NCBI GenBank assembly: GCA_902496005.1
Contig: CABUZI010000040.1
Coordinates: forward strand, 1 to 14,245
From: an uncultured Collinsella sp.
Lineage (GTDB): Bacteria > Actinomycetota > Coriobacteriia > Coriobacteriales > Coriobacteriaceae
DNA: 14,245 nt
Reading direction: 5' to 3'
The notes under the pieces were generated by a model. That model was given only the letters and a program-made list of their open reading frames with translations, searched no databases and had not been told where the DNA came from. Both the position numbers and the translations under genes were made by a program. The stretch's first letter is position 1, and each line of letters starts with the position of its first letter. Of the stretch, positions 1-5,261 are shown one piece after another.

Positions 1-50
1 GTAATAGGCAGTGGCGTGACAGAACGTGCGATTTCGATGTCAGTAGGCAT
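1..50 (-). CDS. fhs: Formate--tetrahydrofolate ligase, N-terminal fragment (cut by window edge)
   Basis: Only the first 16 codons and part of the next are inside the window; they read MPTDIEIARSVTPLPI, and the partial codon AC must give Thr. The DIEIA start followed by PIT is typical of formate--tetrahydrofolate ligase, which makes 10-formyl-tetrahydrofolate from formate, THF and ATP in cytosolic one-carbon metabolism. The ATG at 50-48 is preceded by GAAAGGA six bases upstream and by an extended -10 element at 91-99, so the start is well supported. It lies 144 bases downstream of ruvB and seems to have its own promoter. The call rests on 16 residues only; the family is common in acetogens and other anaerobes, which fits the rest of the window. 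Confidence 0.75.
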   Translation of the reverse strand, partial: MPTDIEIARSVTPLPI

Positions 51-56
51 GGGCGG

Positions 57-63
57 TCCTTTC
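57..63 (-). promoter_or_regulatory. Ribosome binding site of fhs
   Basis: On the minus strand GAAAGGA stands six bases before the ATG at 50. It supports the reading of the short left-edge fragment as a real gene start. Confidence 0.7.
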
Positions 64-90
64 GTTACCGAATGAGAAAAAGACCAATTC

Positions 91-99
91 AGCATAGCA
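91..99 (-). promoter_or_regulatory. Probable extended -10 promoter of fhs
   Basis: The minus strand reads TGCTATGCT: a TATGCT hexamer (4 of 6 matches to TATAAT) with a TG one base upstream, the extended -10 form. No convincing -35 hexamer is seen at 16-18 bases. It lies about 40 bases before the fhs start, in the gap behind ruvB. The rest of the gap (51-194) shows no clear ruvB terminator. Confidence 0.4.
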
Positions 100-194
100 C
101 GGGCGCGCAATAGTAAAACGCCCATAACCGATGAACGGCGATATGTTTACCCGATGCCCAGCGATAGTCCAACAGCCCGCCAAAACAAAGCGCC

Positions 195-1262
195 CTAAAC
201 GGTAGGTTCAATCCCCAGGTGCTCAAAGGTGCGAAGGGTTGCCTGACGGCCCTGCGGCGTACGAATCATCAACCCGCACTGCAGCAAATAGGGCTCATAG
301 ACATCCTCGAGCGTGCCCGGGTCCTCGCCCACCGCGCTGGCAAGGGTCGTAAGTCCCACGGCACGACCGGAGAACGTCTTGGCGAGCGTCTCCAAAATGC
401 GAATATCCATCCAGTCCAGGCCGAGCTCGTCGATCTCGAAGAACTCGAGTGCCTGGCGACAGATATCGAGCTCGATGGGGCCGTTGCCGCGCACCTGTGC
501 GTAATCGCGCACGCGCTTGAGCAGGCGGTTGGCAAGACGTGGCGTGCCGCGCGAACGCGAGCCGATCTCGAGTGCACTGGGATGGTCGATCGTCACGCCC
601 AGGATAGTCGCCGAGCGCGTCACAATCTGCGCGAGCTCCTCGACCGTGTAGTAATCCAGGCGATACGAAATGCCAAAGCGGTCGCGCAACGGGCCGGTCA
701 ACATGCCTGAGCGGGTCGTTGCCGCTACCAGCGTAAACTTAGGAATATCCAGGCGAATCGAGCGCGCCGCCGGACCCTTGCCAATCACGATATCGAGGGC
801 AAAGTCCTCCATCGCGGGGTACAGGACCTCCTCGACCGAACGGTTGAGGCGGTGGATCTCGTCGATAAACAGCACATCACCCGGCTGCAAGTTAGTAAGG
901 ATGGCCGCCAGGTCACCCGTGCGCGCGATGGCAGGGCCACTCGTGGTCTTGATCTGAGCGCCCAGCTCGTTGGCGATAACGGTGGCCAGCGTGGTCTTGC
1001 CCAGGCCCGGAGGACCCGAGAAAATCACGTGGTCGAGCGTCTCGCCACGGCTCTGCGCCGCTTCGATCAACACGCGCAGGCTCTGCTTGATGTGCTCCTG
1101 GCCACAGTAATCGTCCAGGCGCTGGGGGCGCAAAGTGCGGTCGACATCGAGGTCCTCGGCCGTCAGCTCCGAGCCCACCATGCGCTCGCCGTGCGCCATG
1201 GATGCCGCCGGCGAGTTGCCGGGCGTCGCCCACAGGTCCTGAGAGTCATCGGCTTCCCACAT
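195..1262 (-). CDS. ruvB: Holliday junction branch migration ATPase RuvB
   Basis: RuvB is the hexameric AAA+ motor that, loaded by RuvA, drives branch migration of Holliday junctions. The protein of about 355 residues shows the Walker A motif GPPGLGKTT (about 83-91), Walker B LFIDEIH (about 131-137), sensor AATTRSG, the arginine-finger region PLRDRFG, and a C-terminal winged-helix domain ending near HLGIEPTV. The N-terminus has about 25 more residues than short family members before the usual LRP..LDDYCGQ block. I chose the ATG at 1262, which shares one base with the ruvA stop (TGATG), the same junction as ruvC/ruvA. A GTG one codon upstream (1265) is the alternative and would add one residue. 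It is the last gene of ruvCAB. Confidence 0.96.
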   Translation of the reverse strand: MWEADDSQDLWATPGNSPAASMAHGERMVGSELTAEDLDVDRTLRPQRLDDYCGQEHIKQSLRVLIEAAQSRGETLDHVIFSGPPGLGKTTLATVIANELGAQIKTTSGPAIARTGDLAAILTNLQPGDVLFIDEIHRLNRSVEEVLYPAMEDFALDIVIGKGPAARSIRLDIPKFTLVAATTRSGMLTGPLRDRFGISYRLDYYTVEELAQIVTRSATILGVTIDHPSALEIGSRSRGTPRLANRLLKRVRDYAQVRGNGPIELDICRQALEFFEIDELGLDWMDIRILETLAKTFSGRAVGLTTLASAVGEDPGTLEDVYEPYLLQCGLMIRTPQGRQATLRTFEHLGIEPTV

Positions 1263-1882
1263 CACGCATCCATTCCGAGTCGCTTAAGCGCCGCGCCGAG
1301 CAGATCCTCGACACGCATATTCTGCCCATCATACCCGCTCAGGGCAACATCGGTCTCCTGCGGGCTAAAGCCCATGGAAAGGAGCGCCGCACGGGCATCA
1401 TCGATGGCCGAGGGAGCAGCAGCGGGTACGGACATCGCAACCTGGCCGGGAATCACATCGACCGGGACAAAGCCCTTGTCCTTGGCAAAGGTGCTCTTGA
1501 GCTCCAGGATCAGACGCTGAGCTGTCTTTTTGCCCACACCGGGTACCTTGGCCATGCCCTTGTCGTCCTCGGCCATCACCAGCGAATACAGCTGCCCCAC
1601 GGTATAGGTGGAAAGCACGGCAAGCGCCAGGCGCGGGCCAACGCCCGAAACGGACACGAGCCGGTCGAACATCGTGCGCTCATCCTTTGAGGAAAAACCG
1701 AAAAGTGTCATGGCGTCCTCGCGCACCTGCATACGCGTGTAGAGACGGACCTCGCCGCCGGGCGTCGGCAACGTTGCCGCAGTGCTGCCCGAGATGCCGA
1801 GTTCAAAGCCAACGCCCGACACATCGACGACAGCCGAGTTCATCGTGGACTCGACAAGCGTTCCGTGGAGCTGGGAAATCAT
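1262..1882 (-). CDS. ruvA: Holliday junction DNA-binding protein RuvA
   Basis: RuvA tetramers hold the Holliday junction in square-planar form and recruit RuvB. The 206-residue product has the usual size. It begins MISQLHGTLVE with the N-terminal OB-fold. Two helix-hairpin-helix motifs follow (VSGVGPRLA and VPGVGKKTAQRL), and a C-terminal domain (from about PSAIDDARAAL) matches the RuvB-contacting three-helix region. The start is the ATG at 1882-1880, which overlaps the ruvC stop by one base (TGATG), with GAGAGGA about ten bases upstream. The same minus-strand frame stays open well upstream of this ATG, but that part overlaps ruvC out of frame and is not RuvA. Translational coupling with ruvC and ruvB is inferred from the overlaps. 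Confidence 0.96.
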   Translation of the reverse strand: MISQLHGTLVESTMNSAVVDVSGVGFELGISGSTAATLPTPGGEVRLYTRMQVREDAMTLFGFSSKDERTMFDRLVSVSGVGPRLALAVLSTYTVGQLYSLVMAEDDKGMAKVPGVGKKTAQRLILELKSTFAKDKGFVPVDVIPGQVAMSVPAAAPSAIDDARAALLSMGFSPQETDVALSGYDGQNMRVEDLLGAALKRLGMDA

Positions 1883-2403
1883 CAGTATCCGGTTCCTCTC
1901 TGTTGATAGAACTCGCCACCGGTGAGGGCGCGGGTGCGGCTGAGGTTTACGTGGCAGATGGCGCAGGCCAGGGCATCGGCGGCATGGTCGGGATGCGGGT
2001 CGTGGTCGAGCTGTGTTAGCGTGCGTACCATATAGGCGACCTGCCGCTTGTCCGCGGCGCCGGTGCCCACCACAGCCTGTTTGATCTGCATGGGCGTGTA
2101 CTCGCCAATCTCGAGCGCGCATTCCGAAAGCGCTACGAGTGCAGCACCGCGGGCATGCGCCGTAGGGATGGCCGAGCGAACGTTGGCGCCAAAGTAAATG
2201 CTCTCGATAGCAGCGGTATCGGGACGATAGCGTTCGACAACGCCCTTGAGGTCGCGGGCGATATGCGACAGGCGCACCGCGAGCGGACTTCCGGCACTGG
2301 TCTCGATGCAGCCATAGGCACGGCAGCGAACCTCGCCACGCCGTTCCTCGATAATCCCCCAACCCGTATGGGCCAAACCGGGGTCGATACCCAAAATGAC
2401 CAA
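1882..2403 (-). CDS. ruvC: Crossover junction endodeoxyribonuclease RuvC
   Basis: RuvC is the dimeric RNase H-fold nuclease that cuts Holliday junctions held by RuvAB. The acidic residues expected in the active site are visible: Asp in VILGIDPGLAHTGWG, Glu in AIESIYFGANVRSA, and the C-terminal DHDPHPDHAADALA block. I place the start at a TTG (2403-2401), which gives 173 residues, the same size as E. coli RuvC. AGGGGAGG lies five bases upstream. The next in-frame alternative, a TTG at 2424, would put that ribosome site inside the gene and add seven residues that do not fit the family start. It is the first gene of ruvCAB, 56 bases downstream of an SOS box. Confidence 0.95.
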   Translation of the reverse strand: MVILGIDPGLAHTGWGIIEERRGEVRCRAYGCIETSAGSPLAVRLSHIARDLKGVVERYRPDTAAIESIYFGANVRSAIPTAHARGAALVALSECALEIGEYTPMQIKQAVVGTGAADKRQVAYMVRTLTQLDHDPHPDHAADALACAICHVNLSRTRALTGGEFYQQRGTGY

Positions 2404-2408
2404 GCCGA

Positions 2409-2416
2409 CCTCCCCT
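2409..2416 (-). promoter_or_regulatory. Ribosome binding site fixing a TTG start for ruvC
   Basis: AGGGGAGG on the minus strand, five bases before the TTG at 2403. It is the strongest Shine-Dalgarno match nearby and decides between the TTG at 2403 and the one at 2424. Confidence 0.75.
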
Positions 2417-2458
2417 CGCCACAAGCACAGCGCAAGACAAGGCCCCGCGCATCATTCA

Positions 2459-2472
2459 CGAACGTCTGTTCT
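2459..2472. promoter_or_regulatory. SOS box (LexA operator) upstream of ruvCAB
   Basis: The plus strand reads CGAACGTCTGTTCT. Against the Gram-positive/actinobacterial LexA consensus CGAAC-N4-GTTCG this matches nine of ten fixed positions, with both half-sites in the right orientation and spacing. It lies 56 bases before the ruvC start and directly abuts a possible -10 hexamer (TATTCT, minus strand, 2478-2473), so bound LexA would cover the transcription start. SOS control of ruv genes is established in other bacteria; here it is inferred from the site alone. Confidence 0.75.
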
Positions 2473-2503
2473 AGAATAACACAACGCTAGCCCTATAAGT
2501 CAG
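2473..2503 (-). promoter_or_regulatory. Possible ruvCAB promoter
   Basis: On the minus strand TATTCT (2478-2473) could be the -10, with CTGACT (2503-2498) as a weak -35 at a long 19-base spacing. The SOS box follows at once. The hexamers are poor, so the main support is the position next to the operator. TACAAT (2519-2514) is a better -10 match but has no -35 partner. Confidence 0.35.
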
Positions 2504-2539
2504 CCGAGATCGAATTGTAGGTTGAGTATACGCAAGCGA

Positions 2540-2637
2540 GCGCCCGCCAGAGCGAGCAAGGTGCCTTGAAAGAGGAGGGCATTGACCTGGCGGTCATGTC
2601 CGACGATTGAAAGGCAGATTGCCGCTCTGGCGGGCGC
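2540..2637. repeat. Strongly folded inverted-repeat element, possible structured RNA
   Basis: The outer arms are a perfect 15-bp inverted repeat: GCGCCCGCCAGAGCG (2540-2554) against 2623-2637. Pairing continues inward. After a one-base bulge (2555), 2556-2559 pairs with 2619-2622. After a 2x2 loop, TGCCTT (2562-2567) pairs with AAGGCA (2611-2616). A purine-rich internal loop follows, then an apical hairpin, GGGCA/TGTCC plus TGACC/GGTCA with loop TGGC (2577-2601). About 35 of the possible pairs form. Neither side has a run of T, so it is not a standard terminator. It lies between the nadE-like stop and the ruvC promoter. No known RNA family was recognised. Confidence 0.6.
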
Positions 2638-2645
2638 GCAGCGAC

Positions 2646-4631
2646 CTAGTTCTGAGAGAAGAACGGGAATTGTCGGGGATCAACCGGCGGATGCGGCATC
2701 GGGCCGCCCTGGGGCCCACCCTGCGAGCCGCCCTGACCGCCCATCATCTTATCGATGGCGTCCTGAACTTCGCCCTCGAACTTTTTCATTCCCTCGTGCA
2801 AACGACGCTGACCGTCCTCAGAGCGCAGCTCCTCCATTTGCTCGGGCGAAATACCCAGCAGCTCGCCCAGCACGCCCATCATCTCGTTTCGCACGCGCTC
2901 GCTCGTATCCTCGTCGGCAAAACGACGCACCTCGGCACGAGCCAGCGAATCGACCGTCATGCGCTCCTTGCCGCTCAGCCCCAGGTCGGACCACGCGAGC
3001 ATGTACGGCCAGGCACGCTCGGCAAACGAACGGGCCGAGACGATCGGCGCCATCGGCAACATGCGGCGGGCAGCCTCGCCCTGGCGCACGAGCATCAGCA
3101 GCAGCGAGCAAGCCTCAGGCTTGCCAGCGGCCATCGGGATGTCGTCGAAAGATCGATTGCGGTCCACGTGCGCCTCGAGCGCGCCATCGACCTCACCCGG
3201 CTCAAGCCCGCCAAGCAGCTGTGCCGCGCGGTCGAGCATATCGACCGGGCCGTCGAGCGTCGAGAGCGCCTGCGCCAGCACGCGCTCCATACAATCTTCC
3301 ACCGCGTTGAGCGTCACGAGCCCTTGGGGTACCACGGCAGACGTGCGGTTGCGCACACGCGCCACAAACTCAAGCGTCGACAGATACACATCGCCAAAGG
3401 GCGCATAATCGCCCTGGTAGCCACCGCAAAGCGCGGGCGCCGCCAGCGCGTACTCGGTCTTGGAAAGCGGGCTCAGCGCCATAGCGCCCAGCTCGAGCGC
3501 CGTATCCTCGAGCATCAGGCCCAGCGCACGCGAACGCAGGCGTTCGGCATCGCCCGCCGACACGTCGCGATCGAGCACGCGCGCCGCATCCGGCGCATCG
3601 CGCTCGACAGTGCGAATGTGCAAGCGCTCGGCGATTGAGCGAACAACGGAACAACGGGCGGCCTCGGCCTCCTCCTGCGCCGGCGTAAAGATGCGATTGC
3701 GCCCCAGCACCAGGCCAATCACATTACGCGGACCCAAGGCATCGACGGCAAGTGCCGCCAACAGGGACGACGGCAAATCGCCCTCGAGCGCCACCACGGC
3801 ACGCGACGCACCGCGGGCGCGGGCATTGTCGCGCACGGCAAGCACCAGCGCCTGCCACAGCCACTCCTCGGAGCGAAACTGGGGCAGCTCATGGTCCTCC
3901 AGGGCATCGAGCATCACCCCGCGCTGAATCTCCTGAACCAGCAGGCTCTCCTCAAAACACGGCGCCTGGGCCACCACGCGACCGCAGTCGTCGAGCACAA
4001 ACGAACCGCCGGTATACACCGACTCGTCATAGGCACCGATCGGCGCCATGCAGGCAAACCATACGCTGCGCTTGGACGCGATCTTGCGGTAGGCGCCGCT
4101 GCGAACGGCAGCAATGGCGGCAGTCTCGCGGTCGGTCATGTCAAACGCGTTGAATTGGAAATACGCAATGAGGTCAACACCGGTCGGCAGCATCTCGAGT
4201 TCGCGGTCCAAGTCAAAAATCACGGCGATGCGCACGCCGTCCACGTCGAACACCGGCGGCGCCCAACGTGTGTCGTTGTTCTCGCCACGCTGCAGGGCAA
4301 TGCTCGAACGCGCCGGCACCACATGACCGTCCTTGAGCATCATGTAGTCGAGCAGGGGCTGGCCCTCAAACGAAACCGCAGCGGGCACGATGCAGATCAT
4401 GTCGAGCTCTTGGATGCGCTCGGCAACGCCCGTCAGACCCGTCAGCATATCGTGCTCAAAATCGGCAGCGCCCACCAGGCCACCGGGCATGGCGCCCATA
4501 AAGAGTGGAGCCGGAACGCACAGCATGCGCGCGCCGCGCTCATGAGCCAGGCGAGCCTGGTCCTCGATGCGGCCGCAGATGCCCTCAATATCACCCAGGC
4601 GCATATCGATCTGTGCAAGTGCGAGCTTCAT
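2646..4631 (-). CDS. NAD synthetase-like protein, both active sites degenerate (probable pseudoenzyme)
   Basis: The 661-residue protein has the architecture of glutamine-dependent NAD synthetase. An N-terminal carbon-nitrogen hydrolase fold (about 1-245, starting MKLALAQIDMRLGDIEG) is followed by an NAD synthase fold (about 255-430, e.g. LLAALAVDALGPRNVIG and YAPFGDVY). The catalytic positions appear replaced. The glutaminase Glu of FPEL is VPAP (about residue 41), the Lys of RK..LPN is in ARSSIALQ (about 110), and the Cys of ICEDIW is in IFDLDR (about 140). The ATP loop SGGxDS reads EGDLPSS (about 283-289), and TTGNKSE reads SPLSKTE (about 387-393). The C-terminus diverges and ends in a Gly/Gln/Pro-rich tail (about 630-661). 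The frame is intact over its whole length, so it is not a decaying pseudogene. The start ATG has GAAAGGG seven bases upstream. An annotation as active NAD synthase would probably be wrong; its role is unknown. Confidence 0.8.
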   Translation of the reverse strand: MKLALAQIDMRLGDIEGICGRIEDQARLAHERGARMLCVPAPLFMGAMPGGLVGAADFEHDMLTGLTGVAERIQELDMICIVPAAVSFEGQPLLDYMMLKDGHVVPARSSIALQRGENNDTRWAPPVFDVDGVRIAVIFDLDRELEMLPTGVDLIAYFQFNAFDMTDRETAAIAAVRSGAYRKIASKRSVWFACMAPIGAYDESVYTGGSFVLDDCGRVVAQAPCFEESLLVQEIQRGVMLDALEDHELPQFRSEEWLWQALVLAVRDNARARGASRAVVALEGDLPSSLLAALAVDALGPRNVIGLVLGRNRIFTPAQEEAEAARCSVVRSIAERLHIRTVERDAPDAARVLDRDVSAGDAERLRSRALGLMLEDTALELGAMALSPLSKTEYALAAPALCGGYQGDYAPFGDVYLSTLEFVARVRNRTSAVVPQGLVTLNAVEDCMERVLAQALSTLDGPVDMLDRAAQLLGGLEPGEVDGALEAHVDRNRSFDDIPMAAGKPEACSLLLMLVRQGEAARRMLPMAPIVSARSFAERAWPYMLAWSDLGLSGKERMTVDSLARAEVRRFADEDTSERVRNEMMGVLGELLGISPEQMEELRSEDGQRRLHEGMKKFEGEVQDAIDKMMGGQGGSQGGPQGGPMPHPPVDPRQFPFFSQN

Positions 4632-4670
4632 GGCCCAGCCCTTTCCGTCGTAAATCGTCGTTGTCGTAGT

Positions 4671-4702
4671 AAAAGCGCCGGCCGCATAATGCAGCCGGCG
4701 CT
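4671..4702 (-). terminator. Intrinsic terminator behind the superoxide reductase gene
   Basis: AGCGCCGGC (4674-4682) pairs perfectly with GCCGGCGCT (4694-4702). The stem continues past one mismatch with GCA/TGC around a three-base loop. On the minus strand the stem is followed by TTTTAC, a short U-tract. It begins about 47 bases after the stop at 4749 and should separate that gene from the NadE-like gene starting at 4631. Confidence 0.75.
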
Positions 4703-4748
4703 CGCATGTGCATATGCTAGCTATGATACCCCGAGCGGGGGCGCGCTC

Positions 4749-5111
4749 CTAGAACGTCGCGGACCACAGCCCATGCAGGTTGCAGTAGGCATAGACGGTA
4801 CCGGCCTTGGAACCGCCAGCGAAAAACGTCGTGGGCTTCATGCCGGGCTCAAGGTAATGGATCTCCAGGCGGCCCTCGGCCTCAAGCGCGATCCACTCGA
4901 TGTAGTGCTCGGGCAGCATGGGGTGCTCCGTCGAGCCCACGCGCGCACGAATAACGTGGCCGTCGCGCTCGATCTCGACAACAGGCACGTGCTTCTCGTG
5001 CGCCGCATCCTCGGTGTTTGCCGTCAGCTCCGTGCAGCCGGCAGGGGTCGCAACGCCGTCGCCAAGGGCGGCAATGAGCTTGCCGTCGGAGTCCTTAAAG
5101 AATTTCGCCAT
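4749..5111 (-). CDS. Superoxide reductase (desulfoferrodoxin family) lacking iron centre I
   Basis: Superoxide reductase converts superoxide to hydrogen peroxide without releasing oxygen and protects anaerobes in the cytosol. The 120-residue product carries all expected ligands of the catalytic Fe(His)4Cys site: His41 in EKHVPVVE, His63 in EHPM, His69 in EHYIEW, and Cys110 and His113 in YCNLHGLW. The Glu-Lys pair before His41, which assists catalysis, is also present. The N-terminal third aligns in length with the desulforedoxin domain of two-iron enzymes but keeps only one cysteine (Cys26, in PAGCTEL) of the four needed. Centre I is therefore lost, as in one-iron (class III-like) enzymes. 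The start at 5111 is set by AAAGGAG six bases upstream; the open frame further upstream is ignored. It has its own terminator and a hairpin in the leader. Confidence 0.9.
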   Translation of the reverse strand: MAKFFKDSDGKLIAALGDGVATPAGCTELTANTEDAAHEKHVPVVEIERDGHVIRARVGSTEHPMLPEHYIEWIALEAEGRLEIHYLEPGMKPTTFFAGGSKAGTVYAYCNLHGLWSATF

Positions 5112-5117
5112 GATGTT

Positions 5118-5124
5118 CTCCTTT
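5118..5124 (-). promoter_or_regulatory. Ribosome binding site fixing the superoxide reductase start
   Basis: AAAGGAG on the minus strand, six bases before the ATG at 5111. It rules out in-frame starts up to 5252, which would add residues with no family similarity. Confidence 0.8.
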
Positions 5125-5144
5125 GCTGATGTGCCGATGTTCTC

Positions 5145-5178
5145 GATGGTTCTTATGCCCAAAGGCAGGCGAACCATC
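5145..5178. repeat. Inverted repeat in the superoxide reductase leader
   Basis: GATGGTTC (5145-5152) and GAACCATC (5171-5178) form a perfect 8-bp inverted repeat with 18 bases between. Inside it, TGCC (5156-5159) pairs with GGCA (5164-5167). It lies about 20 bases upstream of the ribosome site. It could be an operator for an oxidative-stress regulator or an mRNA leader hairpin; the sequence does not decide. Just downstream the nonamer GAGAACATC occurs twice on the minus strand (5144-5136 and 5120-5112). Confidence 0.5.
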
Positions 5179-5214
5179 CACGGCATGGCAAATGAACACA
5201 TAACGGGCGGGAAC

Positions 5215-5253
5215 GGTGGGGCGGCGCGTACTATCCGCCCCGGCGGCCCCACC
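5215..5253 (-). terminator. GC-rich hairpin behind the SNF2 gene, weak terminator candidate
   Basis: GGTGGGGC (5215-5222) pairs with GCCCCACC (5246-5253), with a competing 7-bp pairing GGGGCGG/CCGCCCC inside. It sits just after the SNF2 stop at 5262. No T-run follows on the minus strand, so it may only slow transcription or act with Rho. Confidence 0.35.
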
Positions 5254-5261
5254 CGAGCGGG

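Noticed and set aside
101..123. GGGCG/CGCCC hairpin as a ruvB terminator
   Set aside because: Only five pairs, a long loop and no T-run after it on the minus strand. It also lies about 70 bases beyond the stop and overlaps the expected fhs promoter region.
1883..2455. Extended RuvA reading frame reaching upstream to 2455
   Set aside because: The extra residues overlap ruvC out of frame and show no domain. The ATG at 1882 has a ribosome site and matches the RuvA family start.
2540..2637. Folded element as the SRP (4.5S) RNA or a 6S RNA
   Set aside because: The conserved SRP symmetric-loop and GNRA-type tetraloop sequences are absent on both strands, and the element is too short with the wrong bubble for 6S RNA.
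2582..3310. Plus-strand frame beginning behind AGGAGG (2573-2578) in the folded element
   Set aside because: The purine run looks like a ribosome site, but the TTG start is only three bases away and the product is a low-information antisense of the NadE-like gene. The nearby ATG (2596) gives only four codons.
3891..5129. A 412-codon plus-strand open frame across the NadE-like and superoxide reductase genes
   Set aside because: It spans two real genes and a terminator on the other strand and has no family similarity, so it is a composition artefact. The frames at 5811-7070 and 7131-8393 opposite the SNF2 gene were rejected for the same reason.
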